Of a DNA stretch of 64,000 bases, positions 37,182 to 45,827 are shown in pieces. The translations under genes and the position numbers were made by a program. Positions within the stretch are counted from its first letter, which is position 1, and each line of letters begins with the position of its first letter. The stretch lies in the NCBI RefSeq assembly GCF_023015905.1, contig NZ_JALKBD010000021.1, positions 1-64,000 of the forward strand. The letters run 5' to 3'. Under the pieces are notes generated by a model. It saw only the letters and a program-made list of their open reading frames with translations. It ran no database searches and was not told the origin of the DNA. This DNA comes from Arenibacter sp. F20364 (GTDB lineage Bacteria; Bacteroidota; Bacteroidia; Flavobacteriales; Flavobacteriaceae).

Positions 37182-38521
37182 GAATTTAAAACCGCATCCA
37201 AAGCATCATCGGCATCTTTATGGATAAAATTAGCCTGATACATGATGGTCGTTTTTAAATCGCTATGCCGATATAGTTTTTGTAACATTAGGGGCGAAAT
37301 GGTGTCCCCTGCGATATTACCAAAAGAATGGCGGGCAATATGGTTGGATAGGTTTTTTGTAATCCCACATTTTTCGGCAATCGCCTTTAAGTATTTATTA
37401 AGTACAGCGGTTCCATTACGGGTCTTTACAAATACATCCCGCTTACTATTAGGATTCGCTTTTTTTAAATAGGGAAAAATAAAATCCTTATTTGACTGGC
37501 GCAACGGTCGATAAAAATCCAATATCCCCTTGACCTGATCCGGAATTTTAAGGCTCAATGGCTTTTCGTTCTTGTTCATGGTATAATAGAGACGTCCATC
37601 CATCAAATCCGACCATTTCATTTGCAACACGTCCGAAATCCTAATTCCGGCAAAATAGTAAGAGAACAACCACACATTACGGGTGTGCCACATAGCCGAA
37701 TCTTTCTCCAATTCCGCATTTTCAATACGCTTTATTTCTTCTCTTGTCAAACCGATTTTTTGTGTTGGTTTTATTCGTATACGCTCTTTTTCTCCTGCAA
37801 AAGGATAGTGTTTGGTTTCCACGATACCTTCTTTTATGGCCGCATTAAAGAGGGTGCGAATATAAATAAGATGATTGGTAACGGTTCTGGTCTTATGATC
37901 TAGATAAGAAATACAGAACACTTTAAAGTTACTTAGAAATGCCTCGGTAATGTCTTCAAAATAGAGCGAGGTTTCTTTACCAAATTCGCCTTTTACATGG
38001 CCCAAGAAATTATATCCAAACTTTCTGGACTGACCTACCCGATTTCGTCGCCGGTCTATAATTCCATTGATGACTTGTTTTCGCTCTTCAAATCTTTTCC
38101 ACTTTAAAAACTCACGGATGTTAAACAACATTGAAAGTTCCCCTTTACAGGTGGAAAATGAACCTGACTGAAATTTGTTTATTACACGTTGCGACCCAAA
38201 TTGAAAAAACGAAACCGTTCGACCTTTATGCTTTGCTTTGTTCTTGATTTGTTTACTAGAAATGAACTCCTTTGACCCTTCCGCTTCTAGTGCGATACTA
38301 TCGACCTCGGTCAATTTTTTTAGTAGATAATTATTCAACCTTGCTGAATTGGCGTGGGATTTTTTAACCTTACCCAAATCTTTGTCCCAATCCTTTTCCA
38401 AAATATATTGACCTGTAAATATGTATCGTGTCTTTCTATTTTGGGTAATTCGAACGGCCAATGGAAAAGTGCCATCCTTCTTTTTATCATGTTTCCAAAG
38501 CACTATCTTTATCGAGGCCAT
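37178..38521 (-). CDS. Tyrosine site-specific integrase of the island
   Basis: A 447-residue integrase. The N-terminal Arm domain (about 1-60, FPLAVRITQNRKTRYIFTG) is the Bacteroidota type, followed by a SAM-like core-binding domain (about 165-270) and the catalytic domain (about 270-440). The catalytic residues are in place: Arg in AGIRISDVL, H-x-x-R in HIARHSFG, His in YRHSDL and the nucleophile Tyr in TTIMYQ. It lies 170 bp inside the right att repeat and reads away from it. It should catalyse insertion at, and excision from, the tRNA-fMet 3' end. Confidence 0.92.
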   Translation of the reverse strand: MASIKIVLWKHDKKKDGTFPLAVRITQNRKTRYIFTGQYILEKDWDKDLGKVKKSHANSARLNNYLLKKLTEVDSIALEAEGSKEFISSKQIKNKAKHKGRTVSFFQFGSQRVINKFQSGSFSTCKGELSMLFNIREFLKWKRFEERKQVINGIIDRRRNRVGQSRKFGYNFLGHVKGEFGKETSLYFEDITEAFLSNFKVFCISYLDHKTRTVTNHLIYIRTLFNAAIKEGIVETKHYPFAGEKERIRIKPTQKIGLTREEIKRIENAELEKDSAMWHTRNVWLFSYYFAGIRISDVLQMKWSDLMDGRLYYTMNKNEKPLSLKIPDQVKGILDFYRPLRQSNKDFIFPYLKKANPNSKRDVFVKTRNGTAVLNKYLKAIAEKCGITKNLSNHIARHSFGNIAGDTISPLMLQKLYRHSDLKTTIMYQANFIHKDADDALDAVLNS

Positions 38522-38564
38522 TTTAGTAAAATATTTCCTCTAAGATACACTAATGACCACATTC

Positions 38565-38586
38565 TACCTAAAACATACCTAAAACA
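38565..38586 (+). repeat. Tandem 11-bp repeats, candidate integrase arm sites (right)
   Basis: Two perfect head-to-tail copies of TACCTAAAACA just upstream of the integrase gene. They match the pair at 9770-9791 in the left end and have the same orientation. Confidence 0.55.
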
Positions 38587-38691
38587 TTTTGGGGTTTTAT
38601 ATGATTTCTGCTGTTTTGACATAAAACGTAAATATTTGATTATCAGTTATATCAAAACATATTAGACCATATAAAACCAATATTTCTGCGA

Positions 38692-38736
38692 CTCATAACC
38701 CGAAGGTCACTGGTTCGAGTCCAGTTCCCGCTACTA
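38692..38736 (+). repeat. attR: right 45-bp direct repeat (displaced tRNA-fMet 3' part)
   Basis: Identical over 45 bp to 9680-9724. No tRNA 5' half precedes it (the upstream sequence is TATTTCTGCGA), so it is a non-functional half tRNA marking the right junction. Confidence 0.9.
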
Positions 38737-38738
38737 AG

Positions 38739-38767
38739 AAAACCAGCTAGAAATAGCTGGTTTTTTT
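38739..38767 (+). terminator. Original host terminator of tRNA-fMet, now beyond attR
   Basis: AACCAGCT, loop AGAAAT, AGCTGGTT followed by T7. Directly after the displaced tRNA half, so it was the terminator of the tRNA before insertion. Confidence 0.8.
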
Positions 38768-38776
38768 GTTTTACGT

Positions 38777-39153
38777 AAAACCAATGCTTGCATTGGCTTT
38801 GAAGTAAAACAAAAATAACCGGGCGCGAAGCGACCATGGTTTTCTTTGTAAAACCTCCCCCAAGGCCCTTTCCGTAGCAGCGCGAAGGAAAGAATCCAGT
38901 TCCTTTGACAACCCATAAAAGCAATGCTCCCATTGGCTTTGTGGCAAAGCAAAAAAAAATGATTCCCATAAAATTGTTCTCAAATAAAAATTGGGCCTGA
39001 AGGCATTCTAGTAAAGGCGCCCCAAGGCCATTTCCGGCATTTCTGGGAGAGGTCCAATAAAAAATGCCCTCTGGTAGTCTACCTTCTCCAAAATCTTGCT
39101 ATTTTGTATCGATTTTAAGTAAAATCCGTCACCTTTAATTCGCCCGATCATTT
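38777..39153. repeat. Non-coding stretch with degenerate direct repeats
   Basis: Two diverged copies of a ~40-bp unit are present: 38777-38816 (CAATGCTTGCATTGGCTTT, AAGTAAAACAAAAA) and 38917-38960 (CAATGCTCCCATTGGCTTT, GGCAAAGCAAAAA). A second pair, CCCAAGGCCCTTTCC near 38870 and CCCAAGGCCATTTCC near 39020, is also seen. Minus-strand frames here have no protein-like composition. I see no gene. Confidence 0.5.
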
Positions 39154-40635
39154 ATGGATAACTATGGTTTTCTCTCAATCTTACCTCCCGTAATCGCTAT
39201 TATTCTGGCACTCAGAACAAAACAAGTTTATATAGCCCTTCTTTTTGGAATTTGGTTTTCCTGGATCATCATCAACGACTTTAATTTTCTCACCGGTACC
39301 CTTGCCGCCATTGAAGGCTTGGTGGATGTTTTTAAATCTCCCGGCAATACCAGGACCATCATGTTCAGTGCCCTGGTAGGGGCCTTATTGTTGTTTATAC
39401 AGTATTCCAAAGGGGTGGAGGGTTTTATAAACGAGCTTAATAAGGTAATAGCCTATTTCGAAAAAAAACAAAGTGGCTACAGTAGGGTAGTAGTACAACT
39501 CATGGCCATGTTTACTGGAATTTTATTGTTTGTAGAGACGAGTATTAGTTCCTTAACGGTAGGAACATTGTACCGCCCAGTTTTTGATAAATTGAAGATT
39601 CCCAGAGAAAAATTGGCCTATATAGCGGACTCCAGTTCGGCCCCGTCCTCCATATTGATTCCCTTTAATGCATGGGGGGCCTTTATCATGGGCTTATTGC
39701 TTACCCAGGGCATAGAAAATCCTTTCAGCACCATGCTTTCTTCCATAGCCTATAATTTTTACCCCATACTGGCCATAGCCATTGTTTTTGTGGTTATAGT
39801 TACCAAAAAAGATATTGGATCAATGGCGAAAGCGGAAAAACGGGCCAGGGAAACAGGGAAATTGCTAAGCGACACTGCTCAGCCTATGTTGTCCAGTGAA
39901 GTAACCTCTTATGGGGCCAAAGAAGGTATCAAGGCCAAGGCTTATAATATGATAGTGCCCCTGGCGACCATGGTATTCATGATGCCGATTAATTTGGCCT
40001 ATACGGGTTGGGATGCCGTGGAGGACGCGGGCTCTTTTACGGACCATCTTTTTAAGGCCATTGGCCAAGGTTCCGGTTCCTCCTCCGTACTATACGCCGT
40101 ACTCACGGCTATTTTGGTCGCTATGGTGATGTACAGGTCCCAAAAAATCATGAAGACCAAAGAAATGATAGATCTAGTGCTGAAAGGAATTAGTGAATTG
40201 ATGCCCCTGGCCTTGTTGATGCTGTTGGCCTTTGCCATTGGGGACGCCTGTAATGCCTTGGGAACAGGGCAGTTCGTGGCCAATTGGTCCAAAGACTGGT
40301 TGTCGCCCGCCTTTTTACCGGCTGTAATTTTTGTGATCAGCTCCTTTATTGCCTTTTCCACAGGGACTTCTTGGGGGACTTTTGCCATAATGATGGCGAT
40401 TGCCATACCCATGGCCGAAATTCATGGGGCACCTTTGGCTTTGGTGGTGGCGGCGACGTTGGGCGGCGGAGTCTTTGGGGATCACTGTTCTCCCATTTCC
40501 GATACTTCCATTATTTCCTCCATGGCCTCTGCCAGTGACCATATAGATCATGTTAATACCCAGTTGCCCTATGCCCTGATCGGTGGCCTAATTACTGTAA
40601 CTCTTTACGTAATTTTAGGGCTAATTATGATATAG
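39154..40635 (+). CDS. NhaC family Na+/H+ antiporter
   Basis: A 493-residue inner-membrane protein with about 11-12 hydrophobic helices, close to the family's usual length. The start MDNYGFLSILPPVIAIILALRTKQVYIALLFG is the typical NhaC opening. Polar in-membrane motifs include SSSAPSSILIPFNAWG, GDACNALGTGQ, STGTSWGTFAIM and GGGVFGDHCSPISDTSI, the last being the most conserved. It exchanges sodium for protons or transports an organic ion. Monocistronic, with Era after it. Confidence 0.87.
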   Translation: MDNYGFLSILPPVIAIILALRTKQVYIALLFGIWFSWIIINDFNFLTGTLAAIEGLVDVFKSPGNTRTIMFSALVGALLLFIQYSKGVEGFINELNKVIAYFEKKQSGYSRVVVQLMAMFTGILLFVETSISSLTVGTLYRPVFDKLKIPREKLAYIADSSSAPSSILIPFNAWGAFIMGLLLTQGIENPFSTMLSSIAYNFYPILAIAIVFVVIVTKKDIGSMAKAEKRARETGKLLSDTAQPMLSSEVTSYGAKEGIKAKAYNMIVPLATMVFMMPINLAYTGWDAVEDAGSFTDHLFKAIGQGSGSSSVLYAVLTAILVAMVMYRSQKIMKTKEMIDLVLKGISELMPLALLMLLAFAIGDACNALGTGQFVANWSKDWLSPAFLPAVIFVISSFIAFSTGTSWGTFAIMMAIAIPMAEIHGAPLALVVAATLGGGVFGDHCSPISDTSIISSMASASDHIDHVNTQLPYALIGGLITVTLYVILGLIMI

Positions 40636-40650
40636 CTGGAAGGATTCCAC

Positions 40651-40658
40651 TACCTTTG
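40651..40658 (+). promoter_or_regulatory. -7 element (TACCTTTG) of era
   Basis: TACCTTTGCA fits TAnnTTTG, 26 bp before the era start codon. The -33 region is weak. Confidence 0.5.
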
Positions 40659-40683
40659 CACCTATTAAAGTTAAAAAGGGAAG

Positions 40684-41568
40684 ATGTCGCATAAAGCCGG
40701 TTTTGTAAATATTATAGGAAATCCCAATGTGGGGAAATCCACGCTCATGAATGCCTTTGTTGGGGAAAAATTATCTATTATTACCTCTAAGGCACAAACT
40801 ACCCGGCACCGAATTTTGGGCATCGTCAACGGGGACGATTTTCAAGTGGTACTTTCCGATACCCCAGGGATTATTAAACCCGCCTATGAATTGCAGTCGT
40901 CCATGATGGACTTTGTAAAGTCGGCCTTTGAAGATGCCGATGTGCTGCTATATATGGTAGAGATTGGGGAAAAGGCTTTAAAGGACGAACGCTTTTTTGA
41001 AAAAATTAAAAACAGTACCATTCCCGTTTTGCTTCTGTTGAACAAAATTGATGTTTCGGAACAGGGCATATTGGAGGAAGAGGTACAATACTGGCAGGAA
41101 CAATTGCCAACAGCTGAAATACATCCCATATCCGCCCTTCAGAATTTTAATGTGAAGGAAGTCTTTTTACGGATTTTGGAATTATTGCCGGAAGCCCCTC
41201 CTTATTATCCCAAGGACCAGTTAACGGATAAGCCGGAACGCTTTTTTGTAAACGAAACCATTAGGGAGAAAATCCTTCAATTTTATAAAAAGGAAATTCC
41301 ATACTCAGTGGAGATCGATACCGAGGAATTTTTTGAGGATGAAGACATTATCCGAATGCGGTCCGTTATCATGGTGGAACGCGATTCCCAAAAAGGAATC
41401 ATAATAGGACATAAGGGAAGTGCCCTTAAAAGGGTAGGGGTGGAAGCCCGTAAGGACTTGGAAAAATTCTTCGACAAACAGGTGCATTTGGAACTCTATG
41501 TTAAGGTAAACAAGAATTGGAGAAGTGATCCCAATCAGTTGAAGCGCTTCGGCTACAATCAGGGTTAG
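40684..41568 (+). CDS. era: GTPase Era
   Basis: A 294-residue protein. GTPase domain (about 1-170): G1 GNPNVGKSTLMN, G2 TTRHRI, G3 DTPG, G4 NKID and G5 SAL. C-terminal KH domain (about 200-290) with VERDSQKGIIIGHKGSALKRVG. Era binds 16S rRNA and is needed for 30S maturation. Normal length. Confidence 0.95.
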   Translation: MSHKAGFVNIIGNPNVGKSTLMNAFVGEKLSIITSKAQTTRHRILGIVNGDDFQVVLSDTPGIIKPAYELQSSMMDFVKSAFEDADVLLYMVEIGEKALKDERFFEKIKNSTIPVLLLLNKIDVSEQGILEEEVQYWQEQLPTAEIHPISALQNFNVKEVFLRILELLPEAPPYYPKDQLTDKPERFFVNETIREKILQFYKKEIPYSVEIDTEEFFEDEDIIRMRSVIMVERDSQKGIIIGHKGSALKRVGVEARKDLEKFFDKQVHLELYVKVNKNWRSDPNQLKRFGYNQG

Positions 41569-41911
41569 AATTTTAACGAGCTAAGTTTCCCTTGGTTTTT
41601 GTAGGTTTCATTTTTAAAAGCATAGGTTGAGCAACTGTTGCCTTGTTATGCGTTAGCCCTGCCTGCTGATGGCAAGGAGCGGTGGCATCCCCGCAGCAAG
41701 GCCAGGGATGTAATCAAGAGCCCGACCGACCTAGGAGGAAACGCCCAAATAAATGGACGAGACCATAAGTACTGTAAAAGTGGTGTTGCCGGCCGTTTAT
41801 TTTCTTTATCCTTAACATTTAGGTTAGATCCTTAACAATTAGTTATTATTTATTTTACGCTTAGCTTATAGCCGGTTTACATCTTTGGTTTTAAATAAAT
41901 AACCAAAGAAA
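41569..41911. other. Intergenic stretch with conserved flavobacterial element
   Basis: The stretch 41651-41750 carries GCCCTGCCTGCTGATGGC, AGCGGTGGCATCCCCGC, GAGCCCGACCGACCTAGGAG and GGAAACGCCC. Phrases like the last two recur between genes in many flavobacterial genomes, as far as I know the group. It could be a structured RNA or a repeat. The only open frame here (41638-41835) is not protein-like. Confidence 0.4.
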
Positions 41912-43444
41912 ATGAAAAAATCACTTTTAACGTTTATCGTAGGTGGAATGCTGTTCACCTCATGTATTAAAGATCATATCGGCCATGGTGGTGGCGGTAA
42001 TGATGATGACAATGTAGATGTTTCAACCCTGACCTTCGCAAAAATCGGCGGCTTCACCAATGGCGCCGGAGAAGAAGGTTTTGCTGAAATCAGTGCCTTT
42101 GATCCCAAGACCAACAAATTATTTGTAGTAAACCCTGTAGAGACCGAAGTTTCTGTATGGGATATTACATCACCTTCATTATCCGTTAAATTAACCTCAA
42201 TTTCATTGGCCGGCACCCCCAACAGTGTTGCCGTACACGATGGGGTTTTGGCCGTGGCCGTGGAAAATGCCAACAAGCAAATGAATGGTACCATACAGAC
42301 CTATAACACCGAATCACAAACTTTGATGCATACCTATAATGTAGGTGCTTTGCCAGATATGGTAACTTTTAGTCCCAATGGGAAATTTATTATTTCTGCC
42401 AACGAAGGGGAGCCTAACGATGATTATACGGTTGACCCTGAGGGATCAGTATCTGTAGTGGATGTTCAGAAAAATGAAGTGAATACCTTATTTTTTACCA
42501 ACTGTGATGCCGCTTCCATTGGAAATAATTTTAGGGTTTTCGGTCCCAATGCCAGCGCCGCACAAGATATTGAGCCAGAATATGTAGCGATTTCGGACGA
42601 CAGTAAGTATGCCTATGTTTCCCTTCAGGAAAACAATGGGATGGCAGTAGTAGATTTAAAGGCAATGACCATTTCCAATGTGTTTGGCTTGGGGGTAAAG
42701 GATCATTCCTTGCCTGAAAACAAGTTGGATGCCAGCAATGAGGATGGTATCGTAGGGAATTTTCAGAACTGGCCAGTTTTAGGATTTTTTATGCCCGATG
42801 CCATTACTTATACGGAACTTAACGGTATTGGGTATATAATCTCAGCAAATGAAGGGGATTCCAGGGATTACGATGGCTATTCGGAAGAGGAAAGGGTAAA
42901 GGATCTAATCCTGGACCCAACAGTATTTCCAAATGCTGCGGATCTACAAATGGATGAGAATATTGGGCGATTAAAAACTACAACTGCCAATGGGGATACC
43001 GATGGTGATGGGGATTTTGATGAAATATATGCCTATGGGGCAAGGTCCTTTAGTATTTGGTCCACTTCTGGTGATTTGGTATATGACAGTGCCGATGAAA
43101 TTGGAAGAAAAACTTTGGAAGTAAATCCGGCTTATTTCAATGCCGACGAGGGCGAAGCCGATGGTAGAAGTGATGATAAAGGTGCCGAACCAGAATCTGT
43201 AACTACTTTAAAGGTAGGTGAATCTACCCTGCTATTTGTTGGTTTGGAACGTTCAGGCGGAGTTTTGGTATATGATATCACCAACCCTAACAGTCCGGAA
43301 TACGTAAATTGGTTGTTCGATGCCATGGATGTTGCTCCAGAAGGTTTGTTGGCTGTTTCCAAGGAAGATAGTCCTACCGGAAATGCCTTGGTGGTAGTGA
43401 CCAATGAGGTCTCCAATACTATAGCGTTCTATGAAATTAAATAG
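41912..43444 (+). CDS. Choice-of-anchor I family beta-propeller lipoprotein
   Basis: A 510-residue exported lipoprotein (lipobox FTSC, Cys about 18) with a Gly/Asp-rich linker (GHGGGGNDDDN). The mature part is a beta-propeller like the choice-of-anchor I family: ISAFDPKTNKLFVVNPVETEVSVWDI, ISANEGEPNDDY, EPEYVAISDDSKYAYVSLQENN, ISANEGDSRDY and EPESVTTLKVG. The function is unknown; relatives are linked to extracellular phosphatase or phytase-like roles. It is followed by an intrinsic terminator and a heptamer repeat. Confidence 0.8.
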   Translation: MKKSLLTFIVGGMLFTSCIKDHIGHGGGGNDDDNVDVSTLTFAKIGGFTNGAGEEGFAEISAFDPKTNKLFVVNPVETEVSVWDITSPSLSVKLTSISLAGTPNSVAVHDGVLAVAVENANKQMNGTIQTYNTESQTLMHTYNVGALPDMVTFSPNGKFIISANEGEPNDDYTVDPEGSVSVVDVQKNEVNTLFFTNCDAASIGNNFRVFGPNASAAQDIEPEYVAISDDSKYAYVSLQENNGMAVVDLKAMTISNVFGLGVKDHSLPENKLDASNEDGIVGNFQNWPVLGFFMPDAITYTELNGIGYIISANEGDSRDYDGYSEEERVKDLILDPTVFPNAADLQMDENIGRLKTTTANGDTDGDGDFDEIYAYGARSFSIWSTSGDLVYDSADEIGRKTLEVNPAYFNADEGEADGRSDDKGAEPESVTTLKVGESTLLFVGLERSGGVLVYDITNPNSPEYVNWLFDAMDVAPEGLLAVSKEDSPTGNALVVVTNEVSNTIAFYEIK

Positions 43445-43466
43445 CACATAAATTTTTAATGAAACT

Positions 43467-43502
43467 AATCCCTGGGCATCTTGATGTCTAGGGATTTTTT
43501 TA
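43467..43502 (+). terminator. Intrinsic terminator after the choice-of-anchor I gene
   Basis: AATCCCTGGGCATC pairs with GATGTCTAGGGATT (two G-T wobbles), followed by seven T. Confidence 0.7.
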
Positions 43503-43504
43503 TT

Positions 43505-43572
43505 TCTAGCATCTAGCATCTAGCATCTAGCATCTAGCATCTAGCATCTAGCATCTAGCATCTAGCATCTAG
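43505..43572. repeat. Heptamer tandem repeat (TCTAGCA)9.7
   Basis: Nine perfect copies of TCTAGCA plus TCTAG. It lies between the terminator and the convergent 43593 gene. There are no spacers, so it is a microsatellite and not CRISPR. Confidence 0.95.
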
Positions 43573-43592
43573 TCTTGTCCCCAATGCCTATC

Positions 43593-44096
43593 CTACAGAT
43601 CGTTATCAACCTTGGTATGCTGTAACATAAACTCATGCAGTTGATGCATTTGGGGCTTACCTTTTTTTCTTCCTATCCTACCAAATACGTAAAGAACTAT
43701 CCATGTTACGATCATTAAGGCCATTAACCCGATCTGAAGGCCTATTTCTTTGCCCAGGGCTTTATTGGAATAGGCCCAAATCCCAAAAATGATAAATAAG
43801 GTGGCAACTCCAAAATGGATGAACATAAAAAACGTCCATAAAGTAGGGTTGGGGCCGAACAATCCATAAATGGTACTATCGCCCTCTTCCTGGTCTACCA
43901 CCTCAATTTGCAGTTGGGGCGACCAAAAATGGGATTCCGCCTTATTGAATTTTATAAAAACATGATGATCCGATATTTTTACGATAAAAGGAGGTTTGTC
44001 CGCCTTTTGGAATAATTCTAAAATGGGTTTTGCGGGACCGTTTGCTTTAATTTGGAACCTTGGTCGTAGAACAATTTCGTTGGGTAATGCTTTCAA
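43593..44096 (-). CDS. Hypothetical two-helix membrane protein
   Basis: The open frame continues to 44219, but its first part is antisense to the der promoter and start. Without an ATG in between, a TTG at 44096 (KALPNEIVLRPRF) is the most plausible start and gives 167 residues. An N-terminal soluble beta-rich part (about 1-90) has FQIKANG and HHVFIKFNKAESHFWSPQLQIEV. Two membrane helices follow (about 95-115, LWTFFMFIHFGVATLFIIFG; about 125-145), then a basic C-terminus. Function is unknown. Convergent with 41912-43444. Confidence 0.55.
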   Translation of the reverse strand: MKALPNEIVLRPRFQIKANGPAKPILELFQKADKPPFIVKISDHHVFIKFNKAESHFWSPQLQIEVVDQEEGDSTIYGLFGPNPTLWTFFMFIHFGVATLFIIFGIWAYSNKALGKEIGLQIGLMALMIVTWIVLYVFGRIGRKKGKPQMHQLHEFMLQHTKVDNDL

Positions 44097-44152
44097 ACTA
44101 GTTGGCTGATAATTAGGATAAAAGATACTGTTTTTTCTTCGGATATAAATAG

Positions 44153-44160
44153 TACTTTTG
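44153..44160 (+). promoter_or_regulatory. -7 element (TACTTTTG) of der
   Basis: TACTTTTGCAGC fits TAnnTTTG, 16 bp before the der start codon; it supports the ATG at 44176. Confidence 0.5.
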
Positions 44161-44175
44161 CAGCAAATTAAAAGT

Positions 44176-45480
44176 ATGAGTGCTATAGTAGCCATTGTAG
44201 GAAGACCTAATGTAGGCAAATCAACTTTCTTTAATAGATTAATTCAAAGGAGAGAGGCCATTGTTGATGCCGTGAGTGGGGTTACGCGCGACCGTCATTA
44301 CGGAAAGAGCGATTGGAACGGAGTGGAGTTTTCTTTGATAGACACCGGTGGATATGTATTGGGGAGCGATGATGTTTTTGAAAAGGAAATAGATAAGCAG
44401 GTAGAGTTGGCCATTGAAGAGGCCGATGCTATCATCTTTATGGTAGATGTGGAATCTGGAGTGACCGGAATGGATGAGGACGTGGCCAATTTGTTGAGAC
44501 GTGTTAATAAGCCGGTTTTCTTGGTAGTCAATAAAGTGGATAACAGTAAAAGAGCTGAAGATGCCGTGGAATTCTATTCCTTGGGCCTAGGTGAATATTA
44601 TACCATTGCCAGTATTAATGGTAGTGGTACCGGAGATCTTTTGGACGACCTGGTAAAAGTGTTGCCGGAAAAGGAAAAGGAGAAGGACGATCTGCCACGT
44701 TTTGCAGTGGTGGGAAGGCCCAATGCGGGAAAATCATCTTTTATAAATGCCCTTATTGGGGAAGAAAGATATATCGTTACCGACATTGCCGGTACCACAA
44801 GAGATAGTATAGATACCAAATACAATAGATTTGGTTTTGAATTTAATCTGGTAGATACCGCTGGGATCCGGCGAAAGGCCAAGGTAAAGGAAGATTTGGA
44901 GTTCTATTCGGTCATGAGGTCCGTTAGGGCCATTGAACATTCGGATGTCTGTATTCTTATGTTGGATGCCACCCGTGGTTTTGATGGGCAGGTAGAAAAT
45001 ATCTTCTGGTTGGCACAACGCAACAACAAGGGGATAGTGATCTTGGTAAACAAATGGGATCTGGTAGAGGATAAGGAGACCAATACCATTAAGCAATACA
45101 CCCAAAAAATTAAGGAGGCCATAGCGCCCTTTACCGATGTGCCCATTATTTTTATCTCCGTTTTAACGAAACAGCGCATTTTTAAGGCCATTGAAACAGC
45201 AGTTCAGGTTTATGAAAATAGATCCAAAAAGGTAGTGACCAGAAAACTGAACGATATTATGTTGCCCATAATAGAAAACTATCCTCCGCCGGCCTATAAG
45301 GACAAGTATGTAAAGATTAAATTCTGCACCCAATTACCAACACCCTACCCACAGTTTGCTTTTTTCTGTAATCTTCCTCAATATGTAAGGGAGCCGTATA
45401 AGCGCTTTTTGGAGAATAAATTAAGGGAGAATTTCGATTTTACAGGGGTGCCGGTTACGGTATTTATGAGAAAGAAATAA
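44176..45480 (+). CDS. der: GTPase Der (EngA)
   Basis: The ATG at 44176 gives [19 protein letters not shown] and 434 residues, normal for Bacteroidota; the longer frame from 44158 would include the promoter. Two GTPase domains are present: [18 protein letters not shown] and NKVD, then [18 protein letters not shown] and NKWD. The KH-like domain forms the C-terminus ([19 protein letters not shown]). It is essential for 50S ribosome assembly. Confidence 0.95.
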   Translation: MSAIVAIVGRPNVGKSTFFNRLIQRREAIVDAVSGVTRDRHYGKSDWNGVEFSLIDTGGYVLGSDDVFEKEIDKQVELAIEEADAIIFMVDVESGVTGMDEDVANLLRRVNKPVFLVVNKVDNSKRAEDAVEFYSLGLGEYYTIASINGSGTGDLLDDLVKVLPEKEKEKDDLPRFAVVGRPNAGKSSFINALIGEERYIVTDIAGTTRDSIDTKYNRFGFEFNLVDTAGIRRKAKVKEDLEFYSVMRSVRAIEHSDVCILMLDATRGFDGQVENIFWLAQRNNKGIVILVNKWDLVEDKETNTIKQYTQKIKEAIAPFTDVPIIFISVLTKQRIFKAIETAVQVYENRSKKVVTRKLNDIMLPIIENYPPPAYKDKYVKIKFCTQLPTPYPQFAFFCNLPQYVREPYKRFLENKLRENFDFTGVPVTVFMRKK

Positions 45481-45541
45481 ATATCCTATTGAAACCGGGA
45501 TTTTTATTTTAACCAAGGTTTTCCCTATGGTTGTGATTCGC

Positions 45542-45571
45542 ACCTGTCCGTTCGTTAGACAGGTTTTTTTT
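45542..45571 (+). terminator. Intrinsic terminator downstream of der
   Basis: ACCTGTC, nine-base loop, GACAGGT, then eight T. The rest of the 347-bp gap to 45828 holds a REP-like CTATGCCGGTAGGCAGG near 45587 and no gene that I can support. Confidence 0.8.
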
Positions 45572-45827
45572 GTGAATTCCTCCTTCCTATGCCGGTAGGC
45601 AGGGTCGGAACTGTCTTTTTTGGCAGCTCCGCGTGAGATAAAATACAATATTTCGATTTTTGGCCCCTTTGGTCAAAATACATCCCAAAAAAATCGCTAT
45701 GGCTTACATTGGAACAACCATTTTCAATTAGGGTCTTAAAGTTCTGTTAAGCATTTGGGCCTTAGTAGGTCAAGGGTTATTTTTGGGGACTTACCATACA
45801 ACCAAAAATCCAAGACCGTATTGCCAA

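Noticed and set aside
38652-38969. Minus-strand frames across attR
   Set aside because: The peptide GNWTRTSDLR is the antisense translation of the tRNA half; a well-known false gene.
43505-43572. Repeat cluster as CRISPR array
   Set aside because: Heptamers are head to tail without spacers, and no cas gene is near.
44097-44219. ATG starts of the 43593 gene at 44195 or 44219
   Set aside because: Both lie antisense within the der start and promoter and encode a hydrophobic stretch that mirrors the Der G1 motif.
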